This document shows, one piece after another, positions 1-9,570 of a DNA stretch of 64,000 nt (position 1 is its first letter; each line of letters opens with the position of its first letter). Below the pieces are notes generated by a model that did no database searches, was not told the origin of the DNA, and was given only the letters and a program-made list of their open reading frames with translations. Source of the DNA: Pusillimonas sp044464525 (GTDB taxonomy: Bacteria; Pseudomonadota; Gammaproteobacteria; Burkholderiales; Burkholderiaceae_B); the NCBI RefSeq assembly GCF_044464525.1, contig NZ_JBIQLE010000002.1, positions 147,716-211,715 of the forward strand, in the 5' to 3' direction. Both the position numbers and the translations under genes were made by a program.

Positions 1-385
1 GCAACCATGGCTGCGGCCTGGAGCAGGAAGGGGCCTCGAGCACCTAACGAGGCCGATAAGGAAATTACGCGTGGAAACATGCGACAGATAATGCCTTAAA
101 AAAGCTTGGCACGCAGCAATAATTGCCGTTTCGCGTGCGCTGTTCCCGATATGGGCCGATGAATGATGTCACCATGGCTGTGCTCGTTCGGCGCGCTACC
201 TGCAGGCTCGAGGCTCTTATCAAGAATCATCCCGCCTTTCATCATTCTGACCAACTATAAATGTTAAATAACATTGACTATGGAGTTTGACGGCGAGTAG
301 GATGCATTCGACCCTGGTTGTATCCAATTCATTCTTATTCGGTCGCATTCTTACCCAGCGCCCGATTGTTTTATTTTTCTTTGCA
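1..385. other. intergenic/leader region upstream of gspG
   Basis: I see no convincing gene in these 385 bases. The stretch just before gspG is AT-rich (about 240-385) compared with the coding DNA that follows, so the promoter of the gsp operon probably lies there. In-frame upstream starts (TTG 287, ATG 302) exist for gspG but would add an unusually long leader before the prepilin cleavage site. No gspC coding sequence is present here, although many clusters carry it beside gspG or gspD. Confidence 0.6.
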
Positions 386-850
386 ATGACAAGTAAATTC
401 CTATCCTTGAGGTTCGGCCTGCGCTCCTTCTCTGCAAAGCCTTCACGGCACGCGGCGCTTCAGCGCGGCTTCTCGCTCATTGAGATTATGGTTGTCGTGG
501 TCATCATGGGCGTGCTGGCCGCACTGGTGGTGCCAAATGTCATGGACCGCCCAGACCAGGCACGAGTAGTGGCGGCCAAGCAGGACATTGGCGCCATCAT
601 GCAGGCGCTCAAGCTTTATCGCCTCGATCATGGACGCTACCCCAGCAATGAGCAAGGCTTGAACGCATTGGTAGGCGAGCAGGGTAAAGGTTCAGCCTAT
701 ATGGACCGCATTCCCACCGATCCCTGGAATACCCCTTATCAGTATCTCAACCCCGGGGTGCATGGCGAAATCGACGTATTTTCGCTGGGCGCCGACCGGC
801 AACCCGGAGGCGAGAGCGTCGATGCCGACATCGGTTCCTGGACCCGCTGA
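386..850 (+). CDS. gspG: type II secretion major pseudopilin GspG
   Basis: Major pseudopilin that polymerises into the periplasmic pseudopilus of the type II secretion system. The 154-residue product starting at ATG 386 has a 28-residue basic leader, the prepilin peptidase site RG/FSLIE with Glu at +5, a hydrophobic N-terminal helix and the GspG body (YPSNEQGL, then a C-terminal G-A-D ... D-I-G-S-W region typical of the calcium loop). Starts at 287 or 302 would lengthen the leader and are less likely. It is first in an operon with gspH-N and gspDEF, and its end overlaps gspH by 32 nt. Assignment is secure; only the exact start is uncertain. Confidence 0.95.
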   Translation: MTSKFLSLRFGLRSFSAKPSRHAALQRGFSLIEIMVVVVIMGVLAALVVPNVMDRPDQARVVAAKQDIGAIMQALKLYRLDHGRYPSNEQGLNALVGEQGKGSAYMDRIPTDPWNTPYQYLNPGVHGEIDVFSLGADRQPGGESVDADIGSWTR

Positions 851-1340
851 TCGCCGACAGCAAGGGTTCACCCTATTGGAGATGATGATCGTCCTGGTCA
901 TCATCGGCATCGCCACCACCCTGGCTAGCGTCTCGGCCTTCGGCAATAACGAAGCTCGGGCGCTGCGCCAGGACGCCTTGCGGCTGGCGCAGCTTTTTAC
1001 CGCTGCCCAAGTCGAGGCGCGAGCCAGCGGGCAATCCATCGTATGGCAGCATGATGTTGACGGTTATCGCTTCACGAGGTTGCCGCGCAAGCTGATCCTG
1101 CCCGCCCGGCTGGCGGCTCGCGGCCATCGCGTGGAAGACACCGCTCTGGATGCCGGGTCTATCCTGCGCCCGCGAGAATGGACGACCGACAAGCCTGTGG
1201 ATGTCCGCATCGAGCCTCGGGAAGTACTGATTTTCGGCGCTGACTGGATCGCCGGCCCCATGAAAATGGAGCTGGCCTCGGGCGATCGTACAGTGACGCT
1301 TGCCCGCCTGGGCAACGGGCGTTTCGTGGTGGAGCAATGA
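819..1340 (+). CDS. gspH: type II secretion minor pseudopilin GspH
   Basis: Minor pseudopilin at the pseudopilus tip complex. The chosen ATG at 819 gives a 173-residue protein with a short leader ending QQG/FTLLEMM, i.e. prepilin cleavage with Glu at +5, followed by a hydrophobic helix of about 20 residues and a beta-rich C-terminal part ending in GNGRFVVEQ. A longer reading from 762 lies inside gspG and would put more than 30 residues before the cleavage site. The stop overlaps the ATG of gspI (ATGA), which suggests translational coupling. Sequence outside the helix is weakly conserved in this family, so the call rests on the N-terminus and position. Confidence 0.9.
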   Translation, partial: SMPTSVPGPADRRQQGFTLLEMMIVLVIIGIATTLASVSAFGNNEARALRQDALRLAQLFTAAQVEARASGQSIVWQHDVDGYRFTRLPRKLILPARLAARGHRVEDTALDAGSILRPREWTTDKPVDVRIEPREVLIFGADWIAGPMKMELASGDRTVTLARLGNGRFVVEQ

Positions 1341-1708
1341 CGAGCCGGGCACGCCAGGACGGCTTCACTCTTATTGAAGTATTGGTGGCCCTCGCGATAG
1401 CGGGCGTGGCGCTTGCCGCCTGCGTCAGGGCCTTGGGCGTAGGTGCGACAGGCGTGCGCGCGATGCAAGAACGCAGCCTCGCCCAGCAGGCGGCGCAGAA
1501 CTTCATGGCCGAAATCCGGCTTCAGGCTGTATTTCCCGCAGTAGGACGACGCACTCAGCCTTGTCCGCAGGGGCCGCTGGGTTTCCAATGCGAACAGGTG
1601 GTTCAGGCTACCCCGAACCCCGATTTTCGTCGCCTGACAGTGCGCGTGCGCCTGGGCGATGGGCCGGTTCTAACAGAGCTGGACGGCATTTCGTCCAGAG
1701 TTCAATGA
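1337..1708 (+). CDS. gspI: type II secretion minor pseudopilin GspI
   Basis: Minor pseudopilin that nucleates the GspI-J-K tip. The 123-residue product begins MTSRARQDG/FTLIEVLVALAI, a short prepilin leader with Glu at +5 and a hydrophobic helix, and contains a Cys pair (C76 and C84 by my count) in the globular part. Size matches GspI (about 120-130 residues). It overlaps gspH upstream and gspJ downstream by four bases each, consistent with a translationally coupled pseudopilin block. Confidence 0.93.
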   Translation: MTSRARQDGFTLIEVLVALAIAGVALAACVRALGVGATGVRAMQERSLAQQAAQNFMAEIRLQAVFPAVGRRTQPCPQGPLGFQCEQVVQATPNPDFRRLTVRVRLGDGPVLTELDGISSRVQ

Positions 1709-2382
1709 AACGCGTCGCGGCCCAGCAGGGCTTCACCCTTATTGAAGTCCTGGTCGCGTTGACCCTGATGGCGTTGGTCAGCTTGATCTCATGGCGCGGC
1801 CTGGATGCCGTGCAGCGAACCGGAGACCGCCTGGACGAACGCAGCGAAGAAGCCCTCGCGCTTGTGCGCGCTTTGGGGCAGATCGAACGCGATCTGTTAT
1901 TGCACGCCGGCGCCGACGTGCTGCCCCAGCCGGCGTCCGCCGCCGATGGCGCCATGGCCGGCGACAATCCGGACACTGTCGCGCGCATGCCGACGGGAAT
2001 CGTCTGGAACCCTCAAAGCGGGCTTAGCCTGGTGCGCTCAGCGGGCGACGGCCTATGGCAACGGTTGCACTGGTATCTGCACGAAGGCAATTTGATGCGA
2101 GCCGCCGGCGCTCCATCATATTTATTGCCTTTGCCCGACGTGAACACCGGCGTGGTGGTTCTGGATCAGATCGACGCGCTGCGCATAAGGTTGTGGGTGC
2201 CTGGCCAGGGGTGGATCGAGCCTCAGCGCGATGCTGAAGACGGAAACCAAGCCGCGCCGGGCGCAAACGCGCCATCCGGCGCGGCAGGGCGGGGCGCTGC
2301 CGCCACCGGCCTGGAAGTATCACTGTACAAGCGAGGGTTGGGCGCCGACCAACCTTATCGAAAAGTGGTGGTGTTGCCATGA
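1705..2382 (+). CDS. gspJ: type II secretion minor pseudopilin GspJ
   Basis: Minor pseudopilin that pairs with GspI and GspK at the tip. Starting at ATG 1705 (overlapping the gspI stop) the protein has 225 residues with leader MKRVAAQQG/FTLIEVLVALTLMAL, and the GspJ-like SWRGLDAVQRT stretch just after the helix. An alanine/glycine-rich loop (about residues 185-205) precedes the last strand. An open reading frame extends upstream to 1561 but that part lies inside gspI and has no leader features. Four-base overlap with gspK follows. Confidence 0.93.
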   Translation: MKRVAAQQGFTLIEVLVALTLMALVSLISWRGLDAVQRTGDRLDERSEEALALVRALGQIERDLLLHAGADVLPQPASAADGAMAGDNPDTVARMPTGIVWNPQSGLSLVRSAGDGLWQRLHWYLHEGNLMRAAGAPSYLLPLPDVNTGVVVLDQIDALRIRLWVPGQGWIEPQRDAEDGNQAAPGANAPSGAAGRGAAATGLEVSLYKRGLGADQPYRKVVVLP

Positions 2383-3272
2383 GCCCAGTGCATCGTCAAC
2401 GCGGAATGGCCGTTATTGCGGCGTTGCTGGTGGTCGTAGCAGCGTCTGCCTTGGCCGCAGCGGTGATCGAGCGCCAGGGGCTCATGGCCAACATCCTCAT
2501 CACCGAGCGAGACCGGATCCAAGCTTCGTGGCTATTGAGAGGAGGGCTGGACTGGTCGCGCGTGATTCTATTGATGGACGCTCGCAACAGCCCCACCACG
2601 CGTCTGGACGGCGTCTGGGCCCAACCCGTCCTAGGACTGCCGGTCGGTACGGCCGACGACCCTGACCGGGCTCTTTTTTCTGGCCAGGTCGAGGACGAGC
2701 AAAGCAAATTCAATCTGCGCAACCTCGCTGAAAGGGGACGCATCGACCCGCGCGAACTGGAGGCGCTTGAAAGCCTGCTGCGATGGCTGGACATCGATCC
2801 CAAGCTTGCGAAAGTGATGGCTCAACGCGTGGCCCAAAGCCAGTACAACGAAAACGGCCCCCCGCGTGCGGTGGGCCTGCGCGGCATCGACGACCTGCGT
2901 CTGCTTGACGGCTTTACGGCGCGTATCATCGACACCTTGCAGCCTTTCGTGACGGTCTTGCCTGTGGCCACAACCATCAATGCCAACACGGCGTCCGCCG
3001 AAGTGTTGGGCGCAGTCGTCCAGGAACTGGGTTTGGCAGGCGCGCGCGAACTGGTGGTGCAGCGCGACAAGGGCATGTGGTTTACCAACCGCGGCGACTT
3101 CATCAATCGCGTGCGCATCAAGGAACCGGATGCCGGGCAACGTATAAGCGTAAACAGCAATTGGTTTCGCGTAACCGGCGAGGTTACCGTAGGGGCTACC
3201 CTGGTGAGCCTGCGCGCCTTGCTGCACCGCGCCAACCAGGGCCTTGCATCGGTCCGCTGGGTGACCTACTAA
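2379..3272 (+). CDS. gspK: type II secretion minor pseudopilin GspK
   Basis: Large minor pseudopilin that caps the pseudopilus. The 297-residue protein starts MSPVHRQRG/MAVIAALLVVVAAS: the prepilin leader is present but there is no Glu at +5, which is the known hallmark of GspK. The body contains RGGLDWSRVIL, the D-E-Q-S-K-F-N-L-R-N-L core and helix-hairpin-like motifs (TINANTASAEVL, RGDFINRV) characteristic of GspK. Length fits the family (about 300-330). Confidence 0.95.
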   Translation: MSPVHRQRGMAVIAALLVVVAASALAAAVIERQGLMANILITERDRIQASWLLRGGLDWSRVILLMDARNSPTTRLDGVWAQPVLGLPVGTADDPDRALFSGQVEDEQSKFNLRNLAERGRIDPRELEALESLLRWLDIDPKLAKVMAQRVAQSQYNENGPPRAVGLRGIDDLRLLDGFTARIIDTLQPFVTVLPVATTINANTASAEVLGAVVQELGLAGARELVVQRDKGMWFTNRGDFINRVRIKEPDAGQRISVNSNWFRVTGEVTVGATLVSLRALLHRANQGLASVRWVTY

Positions 3273-3279
3273 TACTAAT

Positions 3280-4305
3280 ATGAAACAACATTTGCGCCTG
3301 GCTCTGCCGCCTCTTGAATTCCTGTCCATTGATACACGCCTGGCCTTCGTGCTCATCGACCGCCATGGGCAGGTTGCGCGGGCGGGCGAATTGACCCCAA
3401 TCGAAATGGGTTCCCAGATCGGCTCCCATCCTGCATACGCCGTGTTGCATCCCAACGACGCCATTGTGGCTCAGGTGACGGTCCCGCCGGTGTCGTCCCA
3501 ACGCCTTGACGCCGCAGTGGCAGGCAGCATAGAACCCATGCTTCTGTCCGACATTGAGCAGCTATGCGTGGCCCATGGTCCGCGCAATCCGGACGGATCA
3601 GTAAAAGTTGCCTGGACCGCGCGCCGGCCGCTGGCCGACGCCTGGTCCTTGTTGGCCGACGCCGGGCTGGATGTCGCGGCCTTCATTCCGCATACCCTGG
3701 CTGTCCCGATGGACGATCCGCATCCCGAAACGCCGCTGGCCTTGCCTGGGGGGCCGCGCTGGCTCGCACCTTTGCCACCCTGGTCGCTGGCGCACGAAAG
3801 CCTGCGTCCGGCCTCAGCGGGCGGACGGTGGCGTAAGGCGGCATTGTGGACGACAGCCGCCGCCGCAATCTGGATTCTGGGGTTGAACGGATACGCAAGC
3901 CGCCTTCAGGCCGAGGTGGATACATTGCAAGACAACATGAGGTCGGCCGTCATGCAGGCCTTTCCTCAGATTCCCATTGTCATCGACCCGGTGCGCCAGG
4001 CTCAGAATCAACGTGACGCCCTGCGGCTGACCCAGGGCATCAGTGCGGACGACGACTTCATGCCTCTGGCGCTGGCCACCGCACAGGTGCTCGACTTCGC
4101 TCAGGGCCATGTGCGCAACTTGCAATATGAAGAGGGCGAACTTGTCCTGACCTTGGCCGAAGGCTATACCCCGCCGGCCAACGAAGCCACACTGGCCCAG
4201 GCTGCGGCCGTGCAGCAAGTCGTGCTCGAAAAAGACAACACCCAGCCACATGCATGGCGAATCAAGAGGCCGGCGTCGGCGTCAAGCGCCCGGAAGCCGT
4301 CATGA
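3280..4305 (+). CDS. gspL: type II secretion inner-membrane platform protein GspL
   Basis: Bitopic inner-membrane protein linking the GspE ATPase to GspM. The 341-residue product has a cytoplasmic actin-like N-terminal part (about 1-180), one transmembrane segment near residues 187-205 and a periplasmic C-terminal domain. It is shorter than many GspL proteins (about 380-400), mainly in the cytoplasmic half. It lies 7 nt after gspK and its TGA overlaps the ATG of gspM. Sequence conservation is low in GspL, so position and topology carry much of the call. Confidence 0.88.
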   Translation: MKQHLRLALPPLEFLSIDTRLAFVLIDRHGQVARAGELTPIEMGSQIGSHPAYAVLHPNDAIVAQVTVPPVSSQRLDAAVAGSIEPMLLSDIEQLCVAHGPRNPDGSVKVAWTARRPLADAWSLLADAGLDVAAFIPHTLAVPMDDPHPETPLALPGGPRWLAPLPPWSLAHESLRPASAGGRWRKAALWTTAAAAIWILGLNGYASRLQAEVDTLQDNMRSAVMQAFPQIPIVIDPVRQAQNQRDALRLTQGISADDDFMPLALATAQVLDFAQGHVRNLQYEEGELVLTLAEGYTPPANEATLAQAAAVQQVVLEKDNTQPHAWRIKRPASASSARKPS

Positions 4306-4883
4306 GCATCGCAACCACAATGTCGAGGATGGAGCAGGCCTTTCGCTCACGACTTGCACCAGTTTCCGAGCAAGCGCGCGCAGCGTGGCGGCAACGCACT
4401 GCCCGCGAGCAGACTCTACTGCGCTGGGGCGCGCTCCTGCTTGCCGCTGCCCTGGTTTGGCTGATCGGCCTGCAACCCGCGCTCGAACGCATGCGCGCCG
4501 CGCACCAGCAACTACCTCTGCTGCAGGCGCAATCCAGTCGGCTCGATGCCGTCATTCTTGAAGCTCAGGCGCTGGATCGCGGGCGTTCAGGCATGCTCTC
4601 CGCCGATGAAACCGAACAGGCTCTGCGCGCCAGCCTGGTCAGTGCAGGCCTGGATGAGCTGAGCCGGTTCAATACAAAGCCCGATGCCGTGGCGACATGG
4701 CAGATTCATTTCACCAACGCCCCGGCGGGCCGCCTGATCCAATGGTTGTCCAGCTTGCCATATGTGGCCCAGGTAAAAACCGTCCAGGTCGATCTGGCCC
4801 GCAGCAACGTCGACGGACGCGACCGGCCAGGGCAACTTACGGGCGCCGTCGTGCTGGCCATGCCTTCCCGGGAGACGCCGTGA
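4302..4883 (+). CDS. gspM: type II secretion platform protein GspM
   Basis: Small bitopic inner-membrane partner of GspL. ATG 4302 overlaps the gspL stop (ATGA) and gives 193 residues: basic N-terminus with WRQRTAREQTLLRWG, a transmembrane helix (about 39-57), then a periplasmic region. The longer in-frame start at 4254 would sit 51 nt inside gspL and is less likely. The WxxRxxREQ pattern before the membrane helix is typical of GspM. Confidence 0.88.
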   Translation: MSIATTMSRMEQAFRSRLAPVSEQARAAWRQRTAREQTLLRWGALLLAAALVWLIGLQPALERMRAAHQQLPLLQAQSSRLDAVILEAQALDRGRSGMLSADETEQALRASLVSAGLDELSRFNTKPDAVATWQIHFTNAPAGRLIQWLSSLPYVAQVKTVQVDLARSNVDGRDRPGQLTGAVVLAMPSRETP

Positions 4884-5641
4884 CACGCTCCCGCATCGCC
4901 CAAATACTATTGCTTGCGGCCGTGGCGCTCGCGGCCGCGCTCTGGGCATTGCCCGCGCGATGGACCATGGCCTGGATACCCGATTCGTCTCCAGTGACGG
5001 TAATAGACGCATCCGGCACCATGTGGAATGCAAGCGCCACCATTGCCATCGGTGTCGGAGGCCTGCGACGCACCTTGCCCGATCCGGTGCAATGGCGCTT
5101 GGCTTTCGATGGCGGGCCGCAGCTTGTGATTCGCCATCCATGGCTTCAGGGTCCGCTCAAGCTCGCACCCGATTGGACCGGCCTGCGTTTATCCGCGCAG
5201 ACCCTGCAGTTGCCCGCCTCGGCATTGACCGCCATACATGCGCTGTTCAATACCTTGGACCCTGGCGGCGAACTTCATCTGACATGGCCCGAGCTCGCCT
5301 TGAGGCGCACGGTCTCGGTGCCGGGGGATGCGGCCACACTGCTCACCGCCCAATGGCGTAATGCGTCTTCCTCATTGAGCCGTGTCAAGCCCATGGGCAA
5401 CTACACTCTGACCTTGAACGAAGGATCAGACGACACCATGGCACTGGAGCTTGGCACCCGGCAAGGCCCCTTGATGATGGAGGGATCAGGTACTTTGTCG
5501 CGCTTTGGAGCCCAATTTGACGGAAAAGCCTGGGTCGAGGAATCCAGCACTGAAGATACCCGGGCATCGCTACAAGGCTTGCTTGCCGCAATAGGGCCCG
5601 CCACCGGCCAGGAAGGCTCGGTTCTTATGAAAATACGTTAA
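4880..5641 (+). CDS. gspN: type II secretion protein GspN
   Basis: GspN is an accessory T2SS protein found in a subset of systems, anchored by one N-terminal membrane segment with a periplasmic domain. The start I choose is GTG 4880, which overlaps the gspM stop. It gives 253 residues beginning VTRSRIAQILLLAAVALAAAL, followed by the family pattern of V..ASGTMWNASATIAIG. The open frame extends upstream to 4697 but that is gspM sequence read out of frame. The TAA stop shares a base with the ATG of the secretin gene. Confidence 0.85.
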   Translation: MTRSRIAQILLLAAVALAAALWALPARWTMAWIPDSSPVTVIDASGTMWNASATIAIGVGGLRRTLPDPVQWRLAFDGGPQLVIRHPWLQGPLKLAPDWTGLRLSAQTLQLPASALTAIHALFNTLDPGGELHLTWPELALRRTVSVPGDAATLLTAQWRNASSSLSRVKPMGNYTLTLNEGSDDTMALELGTRQGPLMMEGSGTLSRFGAQFDGKAWVEESSTEDTRASLQGLLAAIGPATGQEGSVLMKIR

Positions 5642-8127
5642 TGCCTGTGCAAAACCAAAATCTAAACCATACTGCTGCCATGACGAACTCCTCTCGAACC
5701 AACAACCGCCCCTCCTCGCCGCGAACAAAGCGCCGGCTTAGCCCGGCGACGCTGATGCTGGCCCTGGCGTTGGGCGGTTGCGCAGCCGGCGACACCGGCC
5801 TGCAGAGCGACCGCATGCCGCTAGTGGCTTATACGGCGGTGGGTTCAGAGCAACCTCAGGAAGCAGGCCGATATCCGGACCAACCGGATGCTACTCAGCG
5901 CAGCCAGCAGCGCGCCTTGCCCCCCATACAGCAGCGGCCCACCTACGACGATGAACTGCCCGCCAGACCGGCGGCTCAAGCCCAGGGGCAACGCACTACG
6001 CTCAACTTCAACGAGGCCGACTTGCAGGGGGTGATCAGGGCGCTGGCGCAGTTCACCGGACGTAATTTCGTCGTCGATCCACGCGTCAGGGGGCAGTTGA
6101 CACTGGTTTCCGACAACCCGGTGGATGCCGACACGGCCTATTCGATGCTGCTGAGTGCGCTGCGCATGCAAGGCTTTGCCGTCATCGACGTAGACGGCGT
6201 CAGCCGCGTGGTGCCCGAAGCCGATGCAAAACTGCAAGGAGGGCCGGTCGTTTCCAGCAGCCAGGCCGCGCGCGGCGGAGAACTGGCGACGCGGGTGTTT
6301 GCGCTGCGCTACGAAAGCGCGACCGCCCTGGTGCCCATATTGCGCCCCATGGTGGCTCCCAACAACACCATCGCCGCGCATGCCGGCAACAATACTCTTG
6401 TCATTACCGACTATGCAGACAACCTCGATCGCGTAGCCGACGTCATAGCCCGCATCGACACCCCCATGGCCATCAACACCGACGTCATTCCGATCGAGTA
6501 CGGCGTTGCGCTTGACGTCGCCGCCCTGGCGCAGCAGATGCTGCAGGGGCCCGGTGGCGCCGACCCGGGGCAGCAGGGCACCACCATAGTGGCCGACCCG
6601 CGCAGCAACGCCGTGCTGGTGCGTTCCAGCACGCCCGAACGCCTCAAGCTCGCCCGCGACCTGATCCGCCGCATCGACAGCCCGGAGTCCCGCGCCGGCA
6701 ATCTGCACGTTGTCTATCTGCGCAATGCCCAGGCCACCCAACTGGCCGAGGTGCTGCGCGGCGCGCTTACCGGGCAGGGCGGGTCGGGTTCTTCTTCGGG
6801 GGCCTCGATACTGGATAGCGCGCTCGATGGCAGCGGGTCGGCGCTGGACGGGGCTTTTGCAGGCAGCCTTAACACCAGCACCGGGGGCTCGGGTTCCGGC
6901 ACGGGAAGCGCAATGGGGGCCTCAATGCCTGATTTCCGCGAGGGCAATCAACAGAATGTAGCGTTCTCGGCCGGCGGCGCGACCGTGCAGGCCGACCCCA
7001 CCACCAACACACTCATCATCTCGGCGCCCGACCCCTTGTACCGCAGCCTGCGCGAAGTGATTGACCTCCTTGACCAGCGCCGTGCCCAAGTTCTGATCGA
7101 AAGCCTTATCGTCGAAGTCAACGCCGAGGACGCGGCCGAAATCGGCGTGCAATGGATGACGGGCGGCGACAGCTTCGCCAATGGCGGCACCTCGTTTTTT
7201 GGCGGCGCCAACCTGGGCGGCACAGGCGTGGGCGCAAACCTTGCCGACAGCCATACCACCATCGACGCTTTGGGTACGGGCATGAGCCTGGGCATCGTCA
7301 AAGGCACGGTCGACGTATTGGGCCGGCCGCTGATCAACCTTGGGGTGCTGGCGCGCGCCATGCAGAGGCAGGGCGGTGTAAACGTTCTTTCCACGCCCAA
7401 CCTCATGACCCTGGACAACGAGCAGGCCAGCATCATCGTGGGCCGCACCGTACCTTTCGTAACCGGCACCTACACCACCACCGGTGACGGCGCCAGCAAT
7501 CCCTTCCAAACTGTACAACGTGAAGACGTCGGCCTGACATTACGAATCCGGCCTCAAATTTCCGAGGGCGGCACGGTCAAGCTTTCGCTTTACCAGGAAG
7601 TCAGCAGCATCGACCCTTCATCCTCGCTCCCCACGTCCAGTTCCAGTGGCACCATCATCACGCGCAAGCGAGCCTTGGAGACGAGCGTGCTGGTGGATGA
7701 CGGCCAGATCATCGTGCTGGGCGGCCTGCTGGAAGACATCGTCGACGACTCCACCACCTCGGTGCCGCTGCTGGGCGATATCCCGATCCTGGGCAACCTG
7801 TTCAAATACCAGAAACGCGGCCGCAGCAAGACGAATCTGATGGTTTTCCTGCGGCCTCATATCGTACGCAACGCCCAGGACAGCGCCAGCCTGACGCTGG
7901 ACCGCTACAACTACATGCGCGCAGCCCAGGACAACCTGCCGGTGCGGGCCTCGTGGCTGGTGCCTGGCGCCACCGCGGCCAAGCTGCCCGACATCCAGCG
8001 CGACGCCGCGACCGGGCTGCTCGACTTGCGTAACGCCTCGCGCAACGAACCTCAGCCCGATACGCCGCAGCCACAGGCCATTCCGGCGCCGGTCAGGCTG
8101 GAACCTTTAGGCGACGGCTCGCTATGA
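5641..8127 (+). CDS. gspD: type II secretion secretin GspD with lipoprotein-type signal
   Basis: Outer-membrane secretin that forms the T2SS exit channel. The 828-residue frame holds an N0 domain (about 118-185, TLNFNEADLQGVIRALAQ), repeated N1-N3 domains, a Gly/Ser-rich insert near residues 378-425, and the secretin core ending VPLLGDIPILGNLF...TNLMVFLRPHIVR. The N-terminus is unusual: after RTKRR comes a short hydrophobic stretch ending LALGGC at Cys47, a lipobox. HxcQ of Pseudomonas aeruginosa is a known self-piloting liposecretin, so the same is inferred here. ATG 5683 is an alternative start that would place the Cys at residue 33, a more normal signal length. Confidence 0.95.
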   Translation: MPVQNQNLNHTAAMTNSSRTNNRPSSPRTKRRLSPATLMLALALGGCAAGDTGLQSDRMPLVAYTAVGSEQPQEAGRYPDQPDATQRSQQRALPPIQQRPTYDDELPARPAAQAQGQRTTLNFNEADLQGVIRALAQFTGRNFVVDPRVRGQLTLVSDNPVDADTAYSMLLSALRMQGFAVIDVDGVSRVVPEADAKLQGGPVVSSSQAARGGELATRVFALRYESATALVPILRPMVAPNNTIAAHAGNNTLVITDYADNLDRVADVIARIDTPMAINTDVIPIEYGVALDVAALAQQMLQGPGGADPGQQGTTIVADPRSNAVLVRSSTPERLKLARDLIRRIDSPESRAGNLHVVYLRNAQATQLAEVLRGALTGQGGSGSSSGASILDSALDGSGSALDGAFAGSLNTSTGGSGSGTGSAMGASMPDFREGNQQNVAFSAGGATVQADPTTNTLIISAPDPLYRSLREVIDLLDQRRAQVLIESLIVEVNAEDAAEIGVQWMTGGDSFANGGTSFFGGANLGGTGVGANLADSHTTIDALGTGMSLGIVKGTVDVLGRPLINLGVLARAMQRQGGVNVLSTPNLMTLDNEQASIIVGRTVPFVTGTYTTTGDGASNPFQTVQREDVGLTLRIRPQISEGGTVKLSLYQEVSSIDPSSSLPTSSSSGTIITRKRALETSVLVDDGQIIVLGGLLEDIVDDSTTSVPLLGDIPILGNLFKYQKRGRSKTNLMVFLRPHIVRNAQDSASLTLDRYNYMRAAQDNLPVRASWLVPGATAAKLPDIQRDAATGLLDLRNASRNEPQPDTPQPQAIPAPVRLEPLGDGSL

Positions 8128-9545
8128 TTTCGCGTTTGCCCTATACCTGGGCTCGCACCCATCGGGCCTTGATCCAATCCGGCGCCGCGGGCGCCGCATT
8201 GACCGTATCCGAGCGCACGCCCGCCTGGGCACTGGCCGAAATCCGCCGCCGCCATGGCGAGCTGCCCGTACGCACGGTAAGCGATGCCGAGCTTGACACG
8301 CTGTTGGCCGCCGCCTACGCGCAGACAGGGGACGCCGCCGAGATCGTCGATGCCGCCGCCAACGAGATCGATCTCGACCGCTTGCTGCAAGACATGCCCG
8401 AGATTGAAGACCTGCTTGAAACCAGCGATGACGCTCCGATAATCCGCATGATCAACGCCTTGTTCACGCAGGCGGCACGGGACGGCGCCAGCGACATCCA
8501 CATCGAGCCTTTCGAAACCCATTCGGTGGTGCGCTACAGGGTGGACGGCACTTTGCGCGATATCGTCAGCCCGCGACGCGCGCTGCACAACGCCCTGGTG
8601 TCGCGCATCAAGATCATGGCCAGCCTGGACATTGCCGAAAAGCGACTGCCGCAAGACGGCCGCATCGCGCTGCGCGTGGGCGGCCGGCCAATCGATGTAC
8701 GGGTTTCGACCCTGCCCACAGGCCACGGCGAACGCGTCGTGCTGCGCTTGCTCGACAAAGAAGCAGGGCGACTGGAACTGGAACGCCTGGGCATGGCTCC
8801 GGATGTATTGCAGGGCCTCGACTCGCTCATTCGCCATCCGCACGGCATATTTCTGGTTACCGGCCCGACGGGCAGTGGCAAGACCACGACACTGTACGCG
8901 GCCCTGGGGCGCTTGGATGCCTCGACCACGAACATCCTGACGGTGGAAGACCCCATCGAATATGACCTGCCGGGCATAGGCCAGACTCAGGTAAACGCCC
9001 GCATCGACCTCACTTTTGCCAACGCCCTGCGCGCCATCTTGCGACAAGACCCCGACGTGATCATGATCGGCGAGATCCGCGACCTGGAGACCGCCCAGAT
9101 CGCCGTTCAAGCTTCCTTGACCGGCCATCTGGTGCTGGCAACTTTGCACACAAACGATGCCGTCTCGGCGGTGACCCGCCTGGTCGACATGGGCGTTGAG
9201 CCCTTTTTGCTGGCGTCCACCCTGCGTGGCGCGCTCGCCCAGCGCCTGGTGCGCAAGCTCTGTCCACACTGCAAGACCCCGATGGCGGACGGCAGCTCGG
9301 CCTGGAACCCAAATGGCTGCGCATCGTGCAGCCATACCGGCTACAGCGGACGCACAGGCGTGCATGAGCTTTTCATCCTGGATGACACGCTGCGCGAAAT
9401 GATCCACGCCGACAGGGGCGAGCAGGCCTTGCGCCGCGCTGCGCAGGCCGCGGGCATGCGCAGCTTGAGCCAGGATGCGCAACGCTGGGTCGGCCAGGGC
9501 GTCACTTCGCGCGAAGAGGTTGCGCGCGTAACCCGCGACACCTGA
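8124..9545 (+). CDS. gspE: type II secretion ATPase GspE
   Basis: Cytoplasmic hexameric ATPase that powers pseudopilus assembly. 473 residues. Visible features: Walker A GPTGSGKT (247-254), Asp box around LTVEDPIEY (272-280), Walker B DVIMIGEIRD (311-320), His box TGHLVLATLHTND (333-345), and the zinc-binding CxxC...CxxC unit (C380, C383, C399, C402) that is characteristic of GspE rather than PilT. It overlaps gspD by four bases and precedes gspF by 25 nt. Confidence 0.97.
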   Translation: MISRLPYTWARTHRALIQSGAAGAALTVSERTPAWALAEIRRRHGELPVRTVSDAELDTLLAAAYAQTGDAAEIVDAAANEIDLDRLLQDMPEIEDLLETSDDAPIIRMINALFTQAARDGASDIHIEPFETHSVVRYRVDGTLRDIVSPRRALHNALVSRIKIMASLDIAEKRLPQDGRIALRVGGRPIDVRVSTLPTGHGERVVLRLLDKEAGRLELERLGMAPDVLQGLDSLIRHPHGIFLVTGPTGSGKTTTLYAALGRLDASTTNILTVEDPIEYDLPGIGQTQVNARIDLTFANALRAILRQDPDVIMIGEIRDLETAQIAVQASLTGHLVLATLHTNDAVSAVTRLVDMGVEPFLLASTLRGALAQRLVRKLCPHCKTPMADGSSAWNPNGCASCSHTGYSGRTGVHELFILDDTLREMIHADRGEQALRRAAQAAGMRSLSQDAQRWVGQGVTSREEVARVTRDT

Positions 9546-9570
9546 CGCGCCAGCGCCACGGAGCCACACC

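Noticed and set aside
91..115. Possible sigma-54 promoter (TGGCACG ... TTGC) upstream of gspG
   Set aside because: The spacing between GG and GC is 15, not the required 10.
5845..6741. 298-codon frame antisense to gspD
   Set aside because: No recognised motif; lies inside a well supported secretin gene.
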